Counted from the first letter of the stretch, positions 11,070-22,676 are shown. The stretch is 64,000 nt of DNA from Monodelphis domestica (GCF_027887165.1 NC_077233.1:177735506-177799505); one strand, 5' to 3'. The notes: generated by a model not told the origin, from the sequence alone. Program-made: numbers and translations.

Positions 11070-11364
11070 TGTAAAAGTTAAAATTAAATCTCAATAATAA
11101 TATTATATTTTAAGAGATTTATTAATGATCATTAGAAATCAGGGAATAAAGAAGATATAAAATAAAGACCACATGCCCATGGCTGGCCAGCCATTTTTGT
11201 CAACCCCACTCACCACCATCAATGTTGATTTTACATCCGAGAGAGGGAGCCTCCAAAGTCCACGCCCTTTATCTTCTGTCTATAGGAAGTACATAATAAC
11301 AGGAAGTCAGTGGGCTCTTGGGATATGTAGTTCTTTTTTAGGGCAACAGATTTTTAATCATACA
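11070..11364 (-). repeat. 5' LTR of the provirus
   Basis: 295 bp direct repeat of 7667-7961. The - strand sequence just inside is TTGATGGCAACTACTAG, where the primer-binding site should be; I could not assign it to a particular tRNA. Confidence 0.8.
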
Positions 11365-11368
11365 GTAG

Positions 11369-11752
11369 TCCATATTATATATAAGGGCTGGTTGAAGGAT
11401 CTGGGGATATTTAACTTGGAGAAGAGAAGACTATGAGAGTCCAGTCTAGCTATCTATAAGTATTTGTGGTTCTGTTTTATGGAAGAACAATTAGACTTGT
11501 AGAGGATGTAAAAAGCCAAATTTAGAATTGATGTCAGGGAAAGCCTCCTACCATTTACAGTTGTTCAAAAGTGGAATGAGCTGCTCTGAGAGGTAGTGAA
11601 GGGATTTTTGTGTATTGGAGGTCTTAAGACCAAAGCTAGTTAACCACAGCTGGGTGTTTTACAGTGGAGCCTCTTTTGGGGATGGATATTGACTGGGTTA
11701 GATAGTTTGCTAAAGTTCTCAATTCTGAAATTCTATGATTCTATAAATGTCT
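11369..11752 (+). mobile_element. CR1/L3 LINE 3' end
   Basis: Clear CR1/L3 3' terminus: 'ggttgaaggatctggggatatttaacttgg', 'gaagagaagact', 'gatgtcagggaaagcctcctacc', 'caaaagtggaatgagctgctctgagaggtagtg', ending in repeated attctatg units (attctatgattctat), the hallmark of CR1-clade tails. It follows directly after the provirus target duplication and in sequence order it continues the piece ending near 6095, so it is probably the end of the same element. Confidence 0.75.
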
Positions 11753-13020
11753 TGTTGGATCACTGAATTCATAATAAAAAAATTAACATGCCTATTATTG
11801 AGCATGCATTATGCAACCTAAGGCTACCCTACCTAAATGGAATTTGTCTATTTTAGCTACTAACAAACTTCGGGATGGGGCATGTTACATAGCATAGTTG
11901 TAATCGGTGCAGATTGGCAATTGAGAAATTCATACAAATACAGAAATCCCTCATAAAATATAAGCTCTGCAATTCATGCTGAAATATCTTTAATACTATA
12001 CCATCACTAATTCTGCCCTAATAACAAAAAATATTAGTATTCAAGAGAAACTTGGAATCATATAAACCAACACTTTTATTTTGCAGATAAGGGTATGGAA
12101 AAGTGGTAGTAAAAAGGTCAATGTCAACTTGGAAATAGGTCTGGAGTGAAGGGTCCTAGGGTTTGACCCAATGCTGAAATGATGAGAAGTTACTGATAAT
12201 AGGGAATATATTGTATAATGAAATATCCAGTTATATTCCCTATTTCATCAGAAGCACAGCAGTCCAAGGATAGAAAGTTTCATTTCTCTGATGTGTTTGG
12301 CTTTGGATTTTTTTAGACTCAAGAGCTGGTCTTGTTAATGTAACAGGAGTCTGACAGGTGTTTAATTAAGTGACAGGATACATGGTCATGAGAGGTTTCA
12401 TCCAATCCATAGCTTTTTCATGATAAAATTTGGGTCTTTTCACTTTACTTATTTCTTCTTTGTCAGTTGCATTGCTTTTAGAATTTTATTCTTCTGGAAC
12501 AAATATTGTATCAGAGACCTGTTTCAAGACCCTCATGCCTCATTATCAACTTCTCAGAGCCATCTTTGGGCCTTATCATAAAGTAGGAAGAATCTGCCCT
12601 TAATGCCTTTTCTGTCTATTTCTCTTCCCTTCTTCCAAAATAAGTTCCATACTCTCCTTGGCCGTCTGTCTTCTTAATTCTCCATCATCCTGCTGTGGCC
12701 CATTCTCTACCTAAGCTTTCTATAGAAAAAAGTTTTCTCTGCTTATTGATTGAATAAATGAACATTTATTAATCCCCTAATTGTACAAAATGATGAAACT
12801 TTCCTGCGTTCTTTTTGTTATACCTGACTAGGTGATTGGAATTAACATTAAAAACTAAATGCCAGTAGCCATATTTTTCCCTTTGCTTTGAATAAGTTTT
12901 CCATGCCTTAATCCAAGGTGAGACTGAGAGAGAGAACTTTAGGTAATAAATAAAGCACAGCCAGTGGATATGGAGGATATGGATGATTGCAACACTGTCT
13001 TTTCATTGACATTGAGTCTA
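11753..13020. other. Unclassified intergenic sequence
   Basis: No recognisable gene or mobile element. All open frames are short. Confidence 0.4.
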
Positions 13021-13024
13021 ATCA

Positions 13025-13153
13025 CCCAACAAATATTTATTAGGTCCCTTTTATGTGATAAATTCTGAGTATACAAAGATAAAACTGCAATGGTTTAGTT
13101 TCTCAAGAATATTGCATTATATTGCCAGAGACAACATGGGTAAATATGTAGAT

Positions 13154-13236
<83 letters not shown>

Positions 13237-13740
13237 AAACGAATTCAAGGACTTCAAGGATTAGGGTAGCACTACCGACTATAGGCATCAGAAAAGGCTT
13301 CAGGTAGAAGTTGGTGTTTGACCTGAATCTTAATTTTAGTCCAGGGAATCTGAGATAGAGATGAAGTGGATTTGTTTTGAGGCATCTGGAACAGCTAATA
13401 CAAAGGCACAACTTTGGAAAATGTAGTGAAGAATAGTTTAAAAAAAAAAGGGGGGGGTTGCAATAAAACTAGACCATAGAGTATGTAAAAGGAAATAGTT
13501 TGTAATAAGCCTGGAAAGGGATTTTGGCCTATGTTACCAAAAACTTTTAATGCCAATCTAACTTTATATTTGGTTCTACAAGCACTAGTGAGTGACTGGG
13601 GCTCATTAGTTATACGAGTGTCATAGTCAGACCAATCCTTTAGGAAAGTCCATTTGACAGTCATATGGAGAATGAATTGTAGTGGGGAAGAGAATTGAGG
13701 CAGGGAAAGCAATTAGGGGGCCACCATAAGAGGAGAAGAA
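13025..13740 (+). repeat. Family D dispersed repeat, second copy, interrupted by (GA)n
   Basis: Starts with 'aacaaatatttattaggtcccttttatgtg' and later has 'gacagtcatatggagaatgaattgtagtgg...gaattgaggcagggaaag', the same order of phrases as the copy at 6096-7662. It contains a GA array at 13156-13231 and an A10G8 run near 13440. Confidence 0.5.
13156..13231. repeat. (GA)n microsatellite
   Basis: About 38 almost perfect GA units. Open frames across it on both strands are artefacts of the repeat. Confidence 0.97.
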
Positions 13741-15275
13741 GTCACTTACTTGGTTGCTATTTAAAGTCAAGCTTGAAATCTCTATTTCCCCTTGATGCGG
13801 TGTTTCTATACCAGCCATACTAAAGGAACAGAATTTGGATATTACAATAAGAACTCATTTCCCCTAAATCTCATGTCGGTATTTGAGCTATGGTAGGAGA
13901 TAAGGGATGTAACAAGGACCCAGCAGCAAAGGACCATGTAGCAAAAGGATAGTTATATTGTCCAGGGTTTGAGGCAAATGGATGGTGGAATTTAAAATGG
14001 GTAAACTTTTGGAGGAAGATTTGAGAGCTGGTTATCTTTTTAAAAATTCTGCTGTATACTCAGAAATATAACAATGCTTCTTTCATTGGAACTAGAGCTG
14101 TGAGCCACCAAGATAATCAAACCCTTTCAGTTCATAATAATGATTCTTCCCGATTTCATCGACAGTGTATCTGTAGCCCCATGAGGTCTGAGGTCACTGC
14201 AGAATTCTTTGGGGTCTACAAACCTAGATCCCAACCCAAATATGCTAAACCATGGAGCTGATTGTGGAAGGAGATGACCTTTTAGAGTTATCTCCCCTGG
14301 GCTGGAGAAAGAGACCAGAAAGCAGACCAAGGCAACTTTACAACCTCCAAAACTGGCACACGATACTGATAAACTGGAGACATTGGCAAGGCTCCACTGT
14401 TTAGCTTTCAACAGTGTTAAAGTCTTGCTGCTACCACAGGGAAAACTAATAACATAACAAATGAAACTATTGTTCAGTTTCATTAAAAAGAAATCTGATA
14501 AGATGGGCAGAATTGAATTAGCCATTCTCAATAGAGTTCTTGTTGTTGGAGCAAACGGAATTTCTCTCTAATAGAATAAGGCCAGGATCATTTTGGCTGG
14601 TCCAAGGCACTCCTCTCTATGAGCTGGGTTTCCAGCCATTGGCTCAGGGTTTCCTCACACTAATGTTAGTATTAGCAGGTCAGCATGACCAATCAGCCTT
14701 ACCCAGGCACCACGGCCAGGTTTAGCAACCATGCTGGACAGATCAACATGATGAATGGAAGGACCTTGGCCACCCTTGGCAGAAGAGAATCATCCTCCCC
14801 CTCCAGTGAAGCCAGATTTAAAGTCCAGGTGCTCATGAGAAAGAAATGTTGCAGACAGGGGCAGCCCTGAAGTGAAACCCATAATAGGCAATCACAGTTA
14901 GGGAGGAAGTTGACAGACAGGGAGAGAAAGACAGCAGCTACACACTACTGCAGGTCTGCTTGTTTAGGCTTGCCAGTTAGGGCCAGTGCCAGAAATGTTT
15001 CTGCTGGCATTTGAGAACTCCAGTATTCAGGTATGGAAAATGCTACCTGGTTGGGCAACATAGCACTCCAAGACAATATGTCTGTCACATCCTAGAAGGG
15101 ACCAGCAAATGATTTTCCAGGAAGATCTGAACACTGCCTAGAAGATGAAGGGTCTAGTCAGCTGGAGTCATAGCAAGGTTATCCATTTAATATGGCGGCT
15201 TGCCTTTGGAGGAGTTTTGGACTGTGTCTGGGTATAATTAGAAGCATTTAGTGTTAGCTGTCAGATCACTCAGAG
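13741..15275. other. Unclassified intergenic sequence
   Basis: I recognise no repeat family. The longest open frame (14127-14531, - strand, 134 codons) has no motif or composition that suggests a protein and is probably chance. Confidence 0.4.
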
Positions 15276-15525
15276 TCTGAGACAGGGATTCTTCACCTTT
15301 TTTGGGTCACGGACTCCTTTGGCAGTCTGGTGAAGCCTATGGACCTTCTCTCAGGATAATGTTCTTACATAATTAAAGGAAATGCTAAATTTCAGTTAGA
15401 GGTTAGTGAAAAGAAGGATGTTCTTTTTTCTGGGCCAAGTTCATGGATCCCTTGAAATCTCTCTTTAAATCTCTTGAAATATATAATTAAATTGGCCCAG
15501 GTTAAAAATTCTTGCCCTACCATGT
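15276..15525. mobile_element. Short MITE-like DNA transposon remnant
   Basis: Left end 'cagggattcttcacctttttt' and right end 'cccaggttaaaaattcttgcccta' form a degenerate inverted repeat. The interior 'cctttggcagtctggtgaagcctatggacc' is shared in part with the copies at 2395-2600 and 40537-41180. Confidence 0.6.
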
Positions 15526-16639
15526 GCTCAGACATCACTGTCACCATCATACATCATTGCTGACATTCACATGGTACTTCTATGTTAGCAAAGTGTATGT
15601 ATGCCATCATCTCATTCAATCAAAACAAGGTTTCTTTTCTTAAGATGGTGCAGTTAGCTGGAATACTGTAAACATTTTCCATAGAACTTGGGCTCCATCA
15701 GGCTCCTGCTTTAAACATTCTTATCCCTATGGTCCGGACTTTGGCCTCTAGAGAATAAACTCATTTGGTTGACTTTGCTTTTGGCCAGATGCAGCTTTGT
15801 TCTCACATTGTCTCTTTATTGTTTGAATGTGGTTTGCATTATTCCCAGCATGTGGAATCCCAATATCCTGGCAGCAATCGCTGTGGTTTGGGTTCATTCC
15901 TCCCACTGAAGAGAGCTCAGTGAAATTTATGATTTTAATTTTTATAATTAGGCCCTTAGCTGCAGAGAGGGTAAATGCTCCATAGAATCTACCCTTACCC
16001 CTTCCTAGTAATTACTACTGAGGATTAGAGGCAACTTAAAAAAAAAAAACTGGGCGGGTGGACTGGTGAGCAAGTAACAAGCCATCTCTTCCTGTGCTTT
16101 TTGATAGGACACATGCCTAGATTTTTGAATCCCATAGTGTTGAGCTATCAGGGAATGAAGTTCCCCCAAGAAAACACTGATAGACAATTTAGCCAAAGGT
16201 ATGATCAAACAGGTTGTTTGGCTCTGGGTAAAAGCATCCTAATGACTGACCTCTTTGCTATTAACTAAAGAGGATCTCAGAGATCTAAGTGTGAATGGTG
16301 TCCACAAGCTAGCCAGGTACAATTAGGGATCCAGGGAAAGATCAGTAGATTTTATAAACATTAGGTTCCTTTCAATTTGGATATATGGGGTGCCTCTGTC
16401 ATGTATATGCAGAATAAGAAAACCACTGTCTTTTCAAATTTTAATAGGTTTATCCAGACCTAATAAATAATATCTCCTGGAAAATTGTAATTTTTAGATC
16501 TTAGATTTATAATGTTTCCTTTCCTAACTCTTACCTGCAAAAGTAACAGGGAAGTGTAGAGGTTATTACCCTGGAATGGGAACAAATAATAAGGGGGTAT
16601 GTGGCTTCCCAGGACATAACTTTGGGAAATTTACTCTTG
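15526..16639. other. Repeat-poor sequence with a possible conserved patch
   Basis: No recognised mobile element. The part at 15760-15980 is moderately GC-balanced, repeat-free and ends in a TTTTAATTTTTATAATTAGG stretch, which makes it a weak candidate for a conserved non-coding element; this is inference only. Confidence 0.35.
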
Positions 16640-17110
16640 GTCTCTATGTATCAATTCTTTCTGTTTTTCCCTTGTCTCTTTCTTTCTTACTCTCCTCTGT
16701 CTTCTATTCTTCCTTTCCATTTTCTGTTTCTCTCTTTTCCTTTTTCCTTTCTTTTTTTCTCTACTTTCCTCTTTCCTATCTCTCTCTTTTCCTTTCTCTG
16801 TTCTCTTTTTCTCCACTCTTCCCCCTTTCCCTTCAAACTCTCTCTTTCTGCCTCTGTCTCTGTCTGTCTGTCTGTCTGTCTCTGTCTGTCTCTCTCTTTC
16901 TCCACTCTTCCTTTTTCCAGCTCAAACTCTCTCCTTCTGTCTTACTCCACTTTTCCCCTTTCCCCCTCAAACTCTCTCTGTCTCTGTATCTCTCTCTGTG
17001 TCTCTGTATCTCTTCTCTCACTTATTCTCTCTCTCTCTCTTCCCCCCTCTCCTTTTCCCTCCCTCTCTTTTTCTCTTCTCTCTGTTTCTGACTCTACATC
17101 CATTTCTTTC
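16640..17110. repeat. Polypyrimidine (C/T-rich) tract
   Basis: About 470 bp in which the + strand is almost entirely C and T, mixing TTCC, TCTG and TC units without one fixed repeat. Long overlapping open frames on both strands (Ser/Leu/Phe-rich on +, Arg/Glu-rich on -) are composition artefacts. Mirror-symmetric pyrimidine tracts of this kind can adopt triplex (H-DNA) structure. Confidence 0.9.
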
Positions 17111-18147
17111 CTTTTCACATGCACATGCTTTAGTCTCTCTTATTCTAGAATATGACTTTCAGAGTTTCTGGAAATAATCACCACCCTCTTCTCAGACTGT
17201 GAATTCAAAAGCAGATATAAAATGCTCTCTCAGCTCACTTCCAAATCTAAGCAAATCCAGCCGCCCTTAGATATTGCTTTGTATGCTGCAAGACTCAACG
17301 TCTCTTTGAAGAGAAATAAACACAAAACCCTCCAAGTGGTGCATAACTGCTAAAACATTACTGAGCTAGCAAAATTCATAGCTAATATCCCAAAGTAGCC
17401 TTCGGCACATGTCATTTTCGGCAATTTGTAGTCCCGGTAACTATTTCCTTCCCTGTGCCATCTGTAATATATGCCTACATTCTCCCCTTCAACAAGGTTT
17501 TTTTTTCCCCTTTTAGGAAGGTTGATATGAGGAGTTGGGAGGCACTTACCATAGTGGGTAATTACTAAAGAGAAAATATGCATTTCCATCCCAGAATGCA
17601 TAGTCTTGGAGTTATGTATGACAGATATGGGAAGTAATGCTAACAAAGAAATAAAACTTGCTAGCTACTACATTCAGAGATGGCTGACTAGAAACTGTTG
17701 TATATCTCACATTCTTCTTGTCAATTAAAATATTTTAAATTCACAATGTATTCTCAGAAGCAAGATGGGGTTCTAAAATGGCTAAACCACCCAAGTAGGA
17801 TGACAATTTAAAGAAACCATCTGAACATCGATATCATACAAATACCAGAACAAAGTCAAAAAAAGGTTGATTGGGTAAACAGGAAGGAAGCCAAGAGGAA
17901 AAGAAAATCCAAGAGCAAGAATGAGGCAGGATCGGAGTTAAAATGGCTCTCTGGAGAACCTAGATCCTGTGTATATTTGCAGAATGCCATCACCAGTTCT
18001 ATCAGTGGATAGCTAGTTCTAATGATTTTGATGTTTTTTCCCCTTTGATTTATTACCTTTGGTTACATGTGTTTTTATATTTTTAATAGTTAAAAGAAAA
18101 CTGATGAAACAAAGATGAATCATTTGCTTATTTCTGAAACCAATGTT
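17111..18147. other. Unclassified intergenic sequence
   Basis: No recognisable gene or repeat. 17190-17480 is repeat-free with a fairly balanced base composition, but I see no coding pattern. Confidence 0.35.
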
Positions 18148-18332
18148 TTGGGGAGCATGACACAGGACTCCAGACAAGAAGACTAAAATTCAAATCCTGT
18201 CTGAGACACAAACTGTATGAACCTCAGCACCTAACCTTACCTCTCAGAACCTCAGTTTCTTTACCTATAAAATGAGGGGGGTGGGATTCTTTGGCTTGTA
18301 AGTGCCCTTCTACGTTTAAATCTTTGATCCTC
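18148..18332 (+). mobile_element. MIR-type SINE
   Basis: Contains 'aattcaaatcctg...cctctcagaacctcagtttctttacctataaaatgagg...cttctacgttt', the MIR core and L2-like tail. Confidence 0.75.
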
Positions 18333-18744
18333 TCAAGAAGGGCAAGAAGAAATCAAGAACACAGGATAATGGTAAGTATTGCTGAAAGATAAGCCTATGA
18401 AGCAAAATAGTTCAATAAAGCAGAGAATCAAGGAGCCAGGAAATATCCCTAGAAGTAGTCCCACAAAACTTTTCACTTCATTAATGAAGAGGAAAATAGA
18501 GAAACATCCAAGTGAAAGGAATAGCAGCAGCTACTGTTAGCATCATTGTCCTAAGGAAGAAAAGAGCAAACACTGAATGAAATTCATAGCTCTAAGTAAT
18601 GTTGTTGATGATAATTTTTATTAGACCAATTTCTTAAGAAAATCTGAATAATTCTTAAGAGAAATCAAAAGTTTCCCAGTCACTCTTTGGGACTACATTT
18701 CTTCATTAGCAGATAATGACTTGGTTATCAGGCCCAGGAAATAG
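18333..18744. other. Unclassified intergenic sequence
   Basis: Nothing recognised in this stretch. Confidence 0.35.
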
Positions 18745-18935
18745 GTTAGACAAGGATCATAGAATTATAGATTTGGAGCCCAAAAGGATCTTAGAACCAT
18801 CAAGTTCAACTTTCTCCTTTTACAGATAAGGAAGCTCAGAAACAGAGTGGTTAAAAGTGACCTGCCAAGAGTCTTATAACTACTCTGTGCCTGAAGTTGG
18901 ATTTGACTAGTTCCCTGTCCATTATACGACTTAGT
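18745..18935 (-). mobile_element. MIR/THER-type SINE
   Basis: On the + strand 'catagaattatagatttggagcccaaaaggatctta...ttttacagataaggaagctcagaaacagagtggttaaaagtgacctgccaagagtc' is the complement of a MIR-family core with its extended 3' part. Confidence 0.7.
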
Positions 18936-18959
18936 TATTATTATAGAGGGTGATGACTC

Positions 18960-19640
18960 AGTGGGTTTTCTCTTCAGTATTATTGTTTTTGAGGAAATCC
19001 CAGGACTAAGCCAAAATGTAATGTTTTTCCCCCATGATGACTAATAGTGTCATGGGCATTGTACCCCCAGAAACTCAGGCAAACTATTATCAGGAAAAAA
19101 TTCTTTTGCTCCCTTACACCCTCTGACTCCCAACCCAAAACATCTGACCCTGAGAGGATTATCCTCCTTTGATTGTCCCATTGATCCAAATCATGAGAAC
19201 CACCCCCCATGCCTTCAGGGAAAACTCCTCCTCCACCCCTTGCCCCAGAGTCAGAGTCAAGTCTTCATTGAATATATAAACCCCAGAACTGAGGCACTGG
19301 AGAGCAACCTCCCAGGTATAGTTTGAACACTCCCACTTTCTTTGTAGCAACGGTAATGTCAATCATCTTTCCCTGCCCCTGGATCCCCCAAATGGTATAT
19401 AGGTCCCCCAGATTCTTTTGTTCCTTGGAACTGTCCAATCCAGTGTGGTTGGCTTTCCCAGGGATCAGTGACCAGAGCATCCAGAGTTCAATCCACAGAC
19501 TCTGCTTAGGTGTGTGGCACTCAGCTCTGTGTAGAGGCCTAACTCAGTACTGTACCTCTTTCCTTAATTGAAGAGTTATTTTTCTGACTATTTAATAGTT
19601 CTGTGTTTTTTCCTAGTCAACATCCATAAACCTCTTTCGC
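18960..19640 (+). mobile_element. Possible LTR (promoter-like, boundaries unresolved)
   Basis: A C-rich block with a TATA-like ATATATAAACCCC at about 19272 followed 30 bp later by a GC-richer start-like region, which is the architecture of an ERV LTR. A candidate left boundary TGTCATGGGCATTG lies at 19048. I cannot pair it with a CA end and target duplication, so it remains tentative. Confidence 0.35.
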
Positions 19641-19815
19641 CTTGCCTTTGATGACTAGGTGAACCCTCTGTTCAGATGACTTTTTCAGCTTGTCATCTTC
19701 AATGGCCTCTGGTCTTGCCTTTGGCTTGGTGATATGTTTTTTAGTCCTTATCTAATTCCAATTCAGGTACTCTACTTCTCTTTCTTGAACCAAGAATAAT
19801 TGCCAAATTTCTTCA

Positions 19816-20065
19816 CAGCTTGGTGGCATGGTGCCTAGAGTACTGGGCTTGGGATCAAGAAGACTCATTTTCATGAGTTCAAATCTGGCCTCAGACACTT
19901 ATTAGCTGTGTGACCCTGGGCAAGGCATGTAACCCTATTTGCCTGAGTTCCTCATCTACAAAATGATCTAGAGAAAAAAAATGACAAACTATTCCAGTAT
20001 CTTTGCCAAGAAAACCCCAAATGGGGTCAGGAAGAGTTGGATATGACTACATAATAACTACCAAC
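19816..20065 (+). mobile_element. CORE-SINE family A (full-length)
   Basis: tRNA-derived SINE head ('gtggcatggtgcctagagtactgggc'), B-box-like 'gagttcaaatctgg', MIR-like core ('tgtgaccctgggcaag') and the tail 'aaaaccccaaatggggtcaggaagag'. The tail type matches RTE-mobilised marsupial SINEs (MAR1/MAR4-like; the name is from memory). Confidence 0.85.
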
Positions 20066-20149
20066 ATTGAGTGGAGCTATCCTTTTTTGGGTTCTGGTGA
20101 GTTAGACCTTGGACTTTTTGGCCACACAGTGTAGGAAGGGACATTGGCA

Positions 20150-20470
20150 ATCAACCTATTATCTATTAATAACCTATTAGATAGAAGACATTATCCAAGG
20201 CACTGGGAATACAAAGACAAGAAGGAATCAGTCTTTGACCTCAAGGAGTTTATAGTCTAGTTGGGGAAAATGTATGTAGAAAAACTTGTATACAGAGATA
20301 CATATCCAAAATACCTATGAGTTGATCTGGGTAAGGAATGGGAGGCACTAGTAATTGTGGATATTGGGAAAGGTTTGAGTTGATCCTTGAAGGAAAACTA
20401 GAGATTTTCAGAGGTGCAGGTGATGACAGAGCTTGGTCTTAGTATGCATATTGAATCTATACAGAAGCAC
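20150..20470 (+). repeat. Family D dispersed repeat, partial copy
   Basis: 'caaggcactgggaatacaaagacaagaagg...cctcaaggagtttatagtctagttgggg' matches the start of family D. Confidence 0.5.
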
Positions 20471-20536
20471 AGAGGAGGAGATGGAATGCTACATATGAAG
20501 AAAAATAAGGTCAGCTTGACTAGACTGTAGTTTTTA

Positions 20537-20700
20537 TGATAGCTATGTGACCCTTGGCAAGACACTTAACCCTGTTTGCCTCAGTTTCCTTATCTATAAA
20601 ATGAATTAGAGAAGGAAATGGCAAACCACTCCAGTGTCTTTGCAGAGAAAACCCCAAATGGGATCAGGAAGAGTCAGCCATGTCTAAAACGATTGAATGT
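20537..20700 (+). mobile_element. CORE-SINE family A (5'-truncated)
   Basis: Starts within the core ('gctatgtgacccttggcaag') and runs through 'ggaaatggcaaaccactccag' to the 'ccccaaatgggatcaggaagag' tail. Confidence 0.85.
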
Positions 20701-20759
20701 CATGATGCTAACATTATGAAATCTGAAAATCATTTATATCTGGAGCTAAAACAAAAATA

Positions 20760-20975
20760 GAAGGCACTTATGAGGCTCAGTGGACCTAGAGTCAGGAAAT
20801 CCTTAGTTTAAAGTCAGCTTAAATTCTTACCAATTGTGTGATCCTGGGCAAGCCATTTAATCTCTGTCTGCCTTTATCCATTGGAGAAGGAAATGTCAAA
20901 ATACTCCAATATTTGGTGGGCTGTGGTCCACAGGACCATGAAGAGTTGGACATGACTGAATGACCACAATAAAAA
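20760..20975 (+). mobile_element. CORE-SINE family A (diverged)
   Basis: Weak head, 'gtgatcctgggcaagccattt', and tail 'ccatgaagagttggacatgactgaatg'. Confidence 0.7.
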
Positions 20976-21065
20976 AGGAAGGAAAACATATACCCAACGC
21001 TTTTGTATTCTTGAGTTCTTGCTAACACTGACTTGGATTAAACATTTCATTATTTTAAAATAAAT

Positions 21066-21264
21066 TTTGGGCAACTGGGTAGCTCAGTGGATTGAGAGCC
21101 AGGCCTAGAGACGGGAGGTCCTAGGTTCAAATCTGGCCACAGACTTCCCAGCTATGTGACCTTGGGCAAGTCACTTAACCCCCCATTGCCTAGCCCTTAC
21201 CACTCTTCTGGAACCAATACATAGTATTGATTCTAAGACGGAAGGTAAGGATTTAAAAAAAATC
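21066..21264 (+). mobile_element. tRNA-derived SINE family B
   Basis: Head 'gggcaactgggtagctcag' and B box 'aggttcaaatctggcc', middle 'ccccattgcctagcccttaccactcttctgg', end 'ctaagacggaaggtaagg' and an A-rich tail. This family ends in poly(A) and shows L1-type target duplications elsewhere in the window, so it is probably L1-mobilised. Confidence 0.9.
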
Positions 21265-22185
21265 TAATTTCTGGGTCTCAAAGGAGCACACATATTAGTG
21301 GGAATGTTTTATATAACCCTTCAGATTCTCACATACCACTAAACAACAACAAATATAACCCTGGAATACCAGGTGATACAAATTTTGTACAAATACGCAT
21401 ATTCATAAATATGCCACCAAGATGTGGGAAATGGGATTTAAACACTGAAACAAAGGCCTAGGAAAATGAAGGGGGAAAAATGACCCATTGCTGTCTGTTG
21501 GATAAGGTAGGAGCCCTGGTACATGGAATGAGAGCATAAGCCATTTTTCTGGCCTTCCACAAGTTAGTCAAAAGGACTCGTGATGGCTGGACCTTGAGGG
21601 TCCTTTCTTTCTAATATGACCCCACTCCCACTGGTGACTCCTAATTTCAACATTTCTCTTAGACTAATAATTTGCTATCTCTCACTACTTTTGCTTCTTC
21701 TTTTTGCCAATCATATTTTGATAAATTGTTCCCATTCCTGAAGCCAGAAAGTTTAGAGATAAGAGCCCAGAACCTGGAGGAGAAACATACCAAAACATTC
21801 AGGTTCCAAAGTCTATGTCCCACCCTAGGTCAAATTCACTGTAAATCCTCCATATATTCCTTTCAGTCAAGAGTAATTGCCAGACAATCTACTGCCTGAT
21901 ATATTGGCTCCCCAGGACTATTCATCTAGTCTCAACAGGTTAGGTTCAAATGGCATGTCCATCCTACCTCCTCCTGGACTCTCCTCTTTCTATTCCTTCT
22001 TCAGTTATCTCAGTTCATCTTTTGCCTTGACTACTGAACTTGGGAACCTCCCTCTATTGACAATAAACTCCTTTTCAGCGTTAGTATTATGAAAAAAAAT
22101 AACATTTTTTCTACTTCCCCATTTTCACAGAAGCTTAGCTTTTCCCAAATGTCATGGAATTTTAGTACAGAATCCTGCAAAGAAT
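21265..22185. other. Unclassified intergenic sequence
   Basis: No recognised gene or repeat. Short open frames on the + strand at 21672-22092 show no protein family features. Confidence 0.4.
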
Positions 22186-22189
22186 GAAC

Positions 22190-22434
22190 AGATAGGCAGT
22201 TCAGTGGATAGAGTGCTGGGTGTGGAGTCAGGAAGACTCACTTCCTGAGTTCAAATCCATCCTCAGACACTTACTAGTTGTGTCACCCTGGGCAAGTTAT
22301 TTAACCCTGTTTGCCTTCGTTTTCTTATTTTTTAAATAAGCTGGAAAAAAGAAATGGCAAATGACTCTAATATCTTTGCCAAGAAAACCTCAAACAGGTA
22401 CAAAGAGTCAGACATGACTGAAATGACTAAATAA
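22190..22434 (+). mobile_element. CORE-SINE family A
   Basis: 'gataggcagttcagtggatagagtgctggg...cctgagttcaaatcc...acttactagttgtgtcaccctgggcaag...gagtcagacatgactgaaatgac' is a complete copy with a diverged 3' core. Confidence 0.88.
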
Positions 22435-22638
22435 CAAGATCTAATATCTAATAGGCATTTAATAAATGTGTGAATTAATTATCTTTCTCTTTCAAAGTCC
22501 TTGTTATTAATGTTAATATCTTTTCTCATTCCTTTTTATATCAACTATTGTCTTCAACTCTTCAAAAGTCTTCATTACCCAGATCACTCACTCTACATTC
22601 TCTTGGCAACTGCAGAATCATAGACTTATGAAAGGTCC

Positions 22639-22640
22639 TT

Positions 22641-22675
<35 letters not shown>
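22639..22675. repeat. (TTTA)n microsatellite
   Basis: About nine TTTA units in a row. Confidence 0.95.

Positions 22676-22676
<1 letters not shown>

Larger units (their letters stand above)
7667..11364 (-). mobile_element. LTR retrotransposon/endogenous retrovirus provirus without recognisable genes
   Basis: Two 295-bp direct repeats (7667-7961 and 11070-11364) bound a 3.1-kb interior. On the - strand each LTR starts TGTATGATT and ends in CA, with AATAAA near the end. The 3' LTR (left) is immediately preceded by a polypurine tract, AGGGGGAGA. A 4-bp target duplication, gtag, flanks the element (7663-7666 and 11365-11368). By eye the LTRs differ at roughly 10 percent of positions, so the insertion is old. 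I recognise no gag, protease, RT or env motif in the interior, which is A/T-rich and full of stops; it was either non-autonomous or has decayed. Confidence 0.8.

Noticed and set aside
13055..13411. Open frames with Arg-Glu or Ser-Leu dipeptide runs
   Set aside because: They are translations of a (GA)n microsatellite. The same holds for 26437-26958 and 31651-32122.
14127..14531. 134-codon - strand open frame as a gene
   Set aside because: No motif, no splice or start context, and length is within what chance gives in 64 kb.
16576..17155. 171- and 184-codon open frames on the + strand, and Arg/Glu-rich frames on the - strand
   Set aside because: They are produced by the polypyrimidine composition; no protein motif is present.
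18960..19640. Host gene promoter with TATA box
   Set aside because: No exon follows; the layout fits an LTR better, and even that is unproven.
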